The notes below the pieces were generated by a model, which saw nothing but the letters and a program-made list of their open reading frames with translations, did not search any database and had not been told where the DNA came from. Source: Micromonospora sp. NBC_01740 (GTDB taxonomy: Bacteria > Actinomycetota > Actinomycetes > Mycobacteriales > Micromonosporaceae). From it: a DNA stretch of 64,000 nt. Numbering within the stretch: position 1 is the stretch's first letter; each line of letters starts with the position of its first letter. The stretch covers positions 6,200,001 to 6,264,000 of the forward strand of contig NZ_CP109150.1 in assembly GCF_035920365.1 (NCBI RefSeq), written 5' to 3'. Below, in pieces: positions 62,267 to 64,000 of this stretch. The translations under genes were made by a program, and so were the position numbers.

Positions 62267-63163
62267 TCAGGCCTTCGCCAACAGCTCGAACAGGCTCGAG
62301 AACCCCTGAGCGCCGAAGCCGTCAGCGATCCGGCGGTCCATCAGGCCCTTGACCTCCCGCATCCGCACGGCCTCCACGCCGACGGATTCCCGATGGCTGA
62401 TCAGGTCGTCCATCAGCGCCGCCTGGACGTTGAGCGGGCCGAGATCCGGTGGGTAGTCGCCGGCCCTGACCGCGTTGCCGATCGAGGTCAACAGCGGTGC
62501 CAGCGCGGCCACGTTGTTGGCGACACGCTCCGCGAACTCCGCCACGTCGACTCCTTCCGCCTGCACCAGCCTGAGCGTGTGCAGGAACCCGATGAGGATC
62601 TCGTAGCCCATCGCGACCTGCGCCATGAACTCCACGGCGGCCGAGCCGGCCTCCTCCCCGTGGTAGACGACGGTGCCCAACTCCCGCAGCATCGGCCCGT
62701 GCGCCTCGAAGGCGGTGCGGGCACCGCTGAACGGGAACATGACGTGCGGCGTACCGACGTAGGGCGGGTCTCCCATGATCTTGCCGTCGAGGTACTCGGC
62801 GCCGCGCGCTCTCGCCCAGCGATCGTTGGCCCGGGCCTGCTGAGGAGAGCCGCTCGTCAGGTTCACCAGGACCTTGCCCGCGACTGCGGCGTCCACGGAA
62901 CCGAGCACCTCGTCGACCGCTGCGCCGTCGAGCAGACACACCACGACGAGCGGACTCGCGGCCGCCGCCTCCGCGGCGGTCGCGGCGGCCGTGGCGCCGG
63001 CGTCGACCAGCGGCAGGGCCTTGCTCGCGGTCCGGTTCCAGACCGTCGTGCGGTGTCCGCGGTCGAGGAACGTCCTGGCGATCGCCGATCCCATGTCACC
63101 GAGGCCGAGCACGGTGACCTGGCTGGCCCGGTTGGTCGGATCGACTGCGGTCGTTGTCAGCAT
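62267..63163 (-). CDS. NAD(P)-dependent beta-hydroxyacid dehydrogenase / imine-reductase-like enzyme
   Basis: A 298-residue protein: VTVLGLGDMGSAIARTFLDR (NADP loop, then VWNRTASK), VNLTSGSPQQARANDRWARA and GAEYLDGKIMGDPPYVGTPH. The substrate lysine of hydroxyacid dehydrogenases is not evident and the C-terminal helical region is of imine-reductase type. ATG 63163 follows GAGAGGAAA. Confidence 0.8.
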   Translation of the reverse strand: MLTTTAVDPTNRASQVTVLGLGDMGSAIARTFLDRGHRTTVWNRTASKALPLVDAGATAAATAAEAAAASPLVVVCLLDGAAVDEVLGSVDAAVAGKVLVNLTSGSPQQARANDRWARARGAEYLDGKIMGDPPYVGTPHVMFPFSGARTAFEAHGPMLRELGTVVYHGEEAGSAAVEFMAQVAMGYEILIGFLHTLRLVQAEGVDVAEFAERVANNVAALAPLLTSIGNAVRAGDYPPDLGPLNVQAALMDDLISHRESVGVEAVRMREVKGLMDRRIADGFGAQGFSSLFELLAKA

Positions 63164-63282
63164 TGCTTTCCTCTCGTCCTTCACCCAGGTGGTCCTGGTG
63201 CGTCAGGTGGCGGAGTGCTCGCCGCGGACGCGGCTACGCACGATGTCGTCCCGCACGCCGTACTGCTTCCGTCGTCGGGCTG

Positions 63283-63924
63283 CTACCCGGGCCGGCGCTC
63301 CGCGCGGACGGCGGCGACGGCGGCTGCCATGCGGGTGAGGCGCGCGCCCTGGAAGCGGGCCGTATCGAGGACGGCCCGGGCGTACCCGGGATCCCCGCCG
63401 GCGCGGCTCTCCACGAGGCTGACGCCGTACGGGTTTCCGCCGGCGGCGTGCGCGGTGTCGTAGTTCAGGTAGCCGGTGGGCAGGATGACCGACCCCCAGT
63501 GGTGGAAGGTCTGGTAGAGGCTGAGCAGGGTCGCCTCCTGCCCACCGTGTTCCTCGTAGGTGGCGGTGAAGCCGGTCGCCGGCTTGTCGGCCAGTTCCTC
63601 CGCCTGCCAGGGGGCGGTCGTGGTGTCGAGGAACTGGCGCAGCTGGGAGCAGACGTTCCCGAACCGGGTCGGCGTGCCGAAGGCGTACCCGTCGGCCCAC
63701 CGGAGGTCGTCCAGGGTGGCGAGCGGGACGTCGGCGGTGGCGTCGAGGTGGGCCCGCCACTGCGGTCTGGCATCGACGACCTGCTCCGGCGCCAACTCGG
63801 CCACCCGACGCAGGCGGACCTCCGCGCCGGCGTCGGCCGCTCCGTCGACGAACGCCTGCGCGAGCCGGTGCACGGTGCCGGTGGCGGAGTAGTAGATGAC
63901 GGCGATCCTGGCATCGGTCTGCAC
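63283..63924 (-). CDS. WrbA-type flavodoxin-fold NAD(P)H:quinone oxidoreductase
   Basis: A 213-residue flavoprotein: IAVIYYSATGTVHRLAQAF (phosphate loop for FMN), GYAFGTPTRFGNVCSQLRQF and PATGFTATYEEHGGQEATLL, which are the WrbA flavin-binding segments. Such enzymes reduce quinones by two electrons. GTG 63924 follows GGAGG. It may be co-transcribed with the dehydrogenase 119 bp downstream. Confidence 0.92.
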   Translation of the reverse strand: MQTDARIAVIYYSATGTVHRLAQAFVDGAADAGAEVRLRRVAELAPEQVVDARPQWRAHLDATADVPLATLDDLRWADGYAFGTPTRFGNVCSQLRQFLDTTTAPWQAEELADKPATGFTATYEEHGGQEATLLSLYQTFHHWGSVILPTGYLNYDTAHAAGGNPYGVSLVESRAGGDPGYARAVLDTARFQGARLTRMAAAVAAVRAERRPG

Positions 63925-64000
63925 GGTTGCCTCCTGGCTCGGCTCGGTTCTCGGTCAACCGTGCCGGGCAGGCTTACCGTCTGCTGACCGTCCCCTGACC

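Overview
The window is high-GC actinomycete DNA, most likely from Micromonosporaceae. The evidence is codon use, many GTG and TTG starts, Tat signals, ricin-type CBM13 domains on secreted glycosidases, and an fkb-type extender-unit cassette. Assignment to Micromonospora is inference; there is no rRNA or housekeeping marker here. All calls were made by reading sequence and motifs, with no database search.

Region 1 (about 1-16.7 kb) starts with the edge of an NAD-binding reductase and a small secreted protein, then holds a compact natural-product locus. Three minus-strand NRPS genes are coupled by ATGA overlaps: C-T, C-A-T-C-A-T-TE, and a free-standing A domain that probably loads the A-less first module. 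Five plus-strand genes diverge from them: a KAS III-like enzyme, then ACP (fkbJ), acyl-CoA dehydrogenase (fkbI), HAD/glyceryl transferase (fkbH) and 3-hydroxyacyl-CoA dehydrogenase (fkbK). This is a hydroxymalonyl-ACP cassette without the O-methyltransferase and without any modular PKS. The thioesterase has Cys in place of the usual Ser. The two operons share a 233-bp promoter region containing a perfect 16-bp inverted repeat.

Region 2 (16.7-23.7 kb) is miscellaneous: a frameshifted leucine-rich-repeat-variant gene, two hypothetical proteins, a two-domain VOC protein, a TetR regulator divergent from a TIM-barrel-like protein across tandem palindromes, and an ECF42-type sigma factor with its DGPF (YCII) partner.

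Region 3 (23.7-49.8 kb) is a regulon for arabinan/arabinoxylan breakdown and L-arabinose use. Secreted enzymes are GH43-CBM42, GH127 with two ricin modules, ricin-GH43, GH27-ricin, GH43-CBM6-ricin, GH30-CBM2, ricin-GH62 and a truncated esterase. They surround one long operon, araB-araD-sugar ABC transporter-araA. A LacI regulator is encoded inside. Eleven related 14-20 bp operator-like sites (consensus near TGTTAGCGATAACA) lie in the intergenic regions, several containing the predicted -10 box.

Region 4 (49.8-64 kb) holds a DUF4328 membrane protein, a long acyl-CoA dehydrogenase/oxidase, an SDR enzyme, two abutting gene fragments and a six-gene operon. In that operon MauE-like and MauD-like redox proteins accompany a Tat-exported 12-cysteine protein that carries two peptidoglycan-binding domains. 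After it come an acyltransferase-like protein, a streptogrisin-type protease, an SGNH lipase, an imine-reductase-like dehydrogenase and a WrbA-type flavoprotein.
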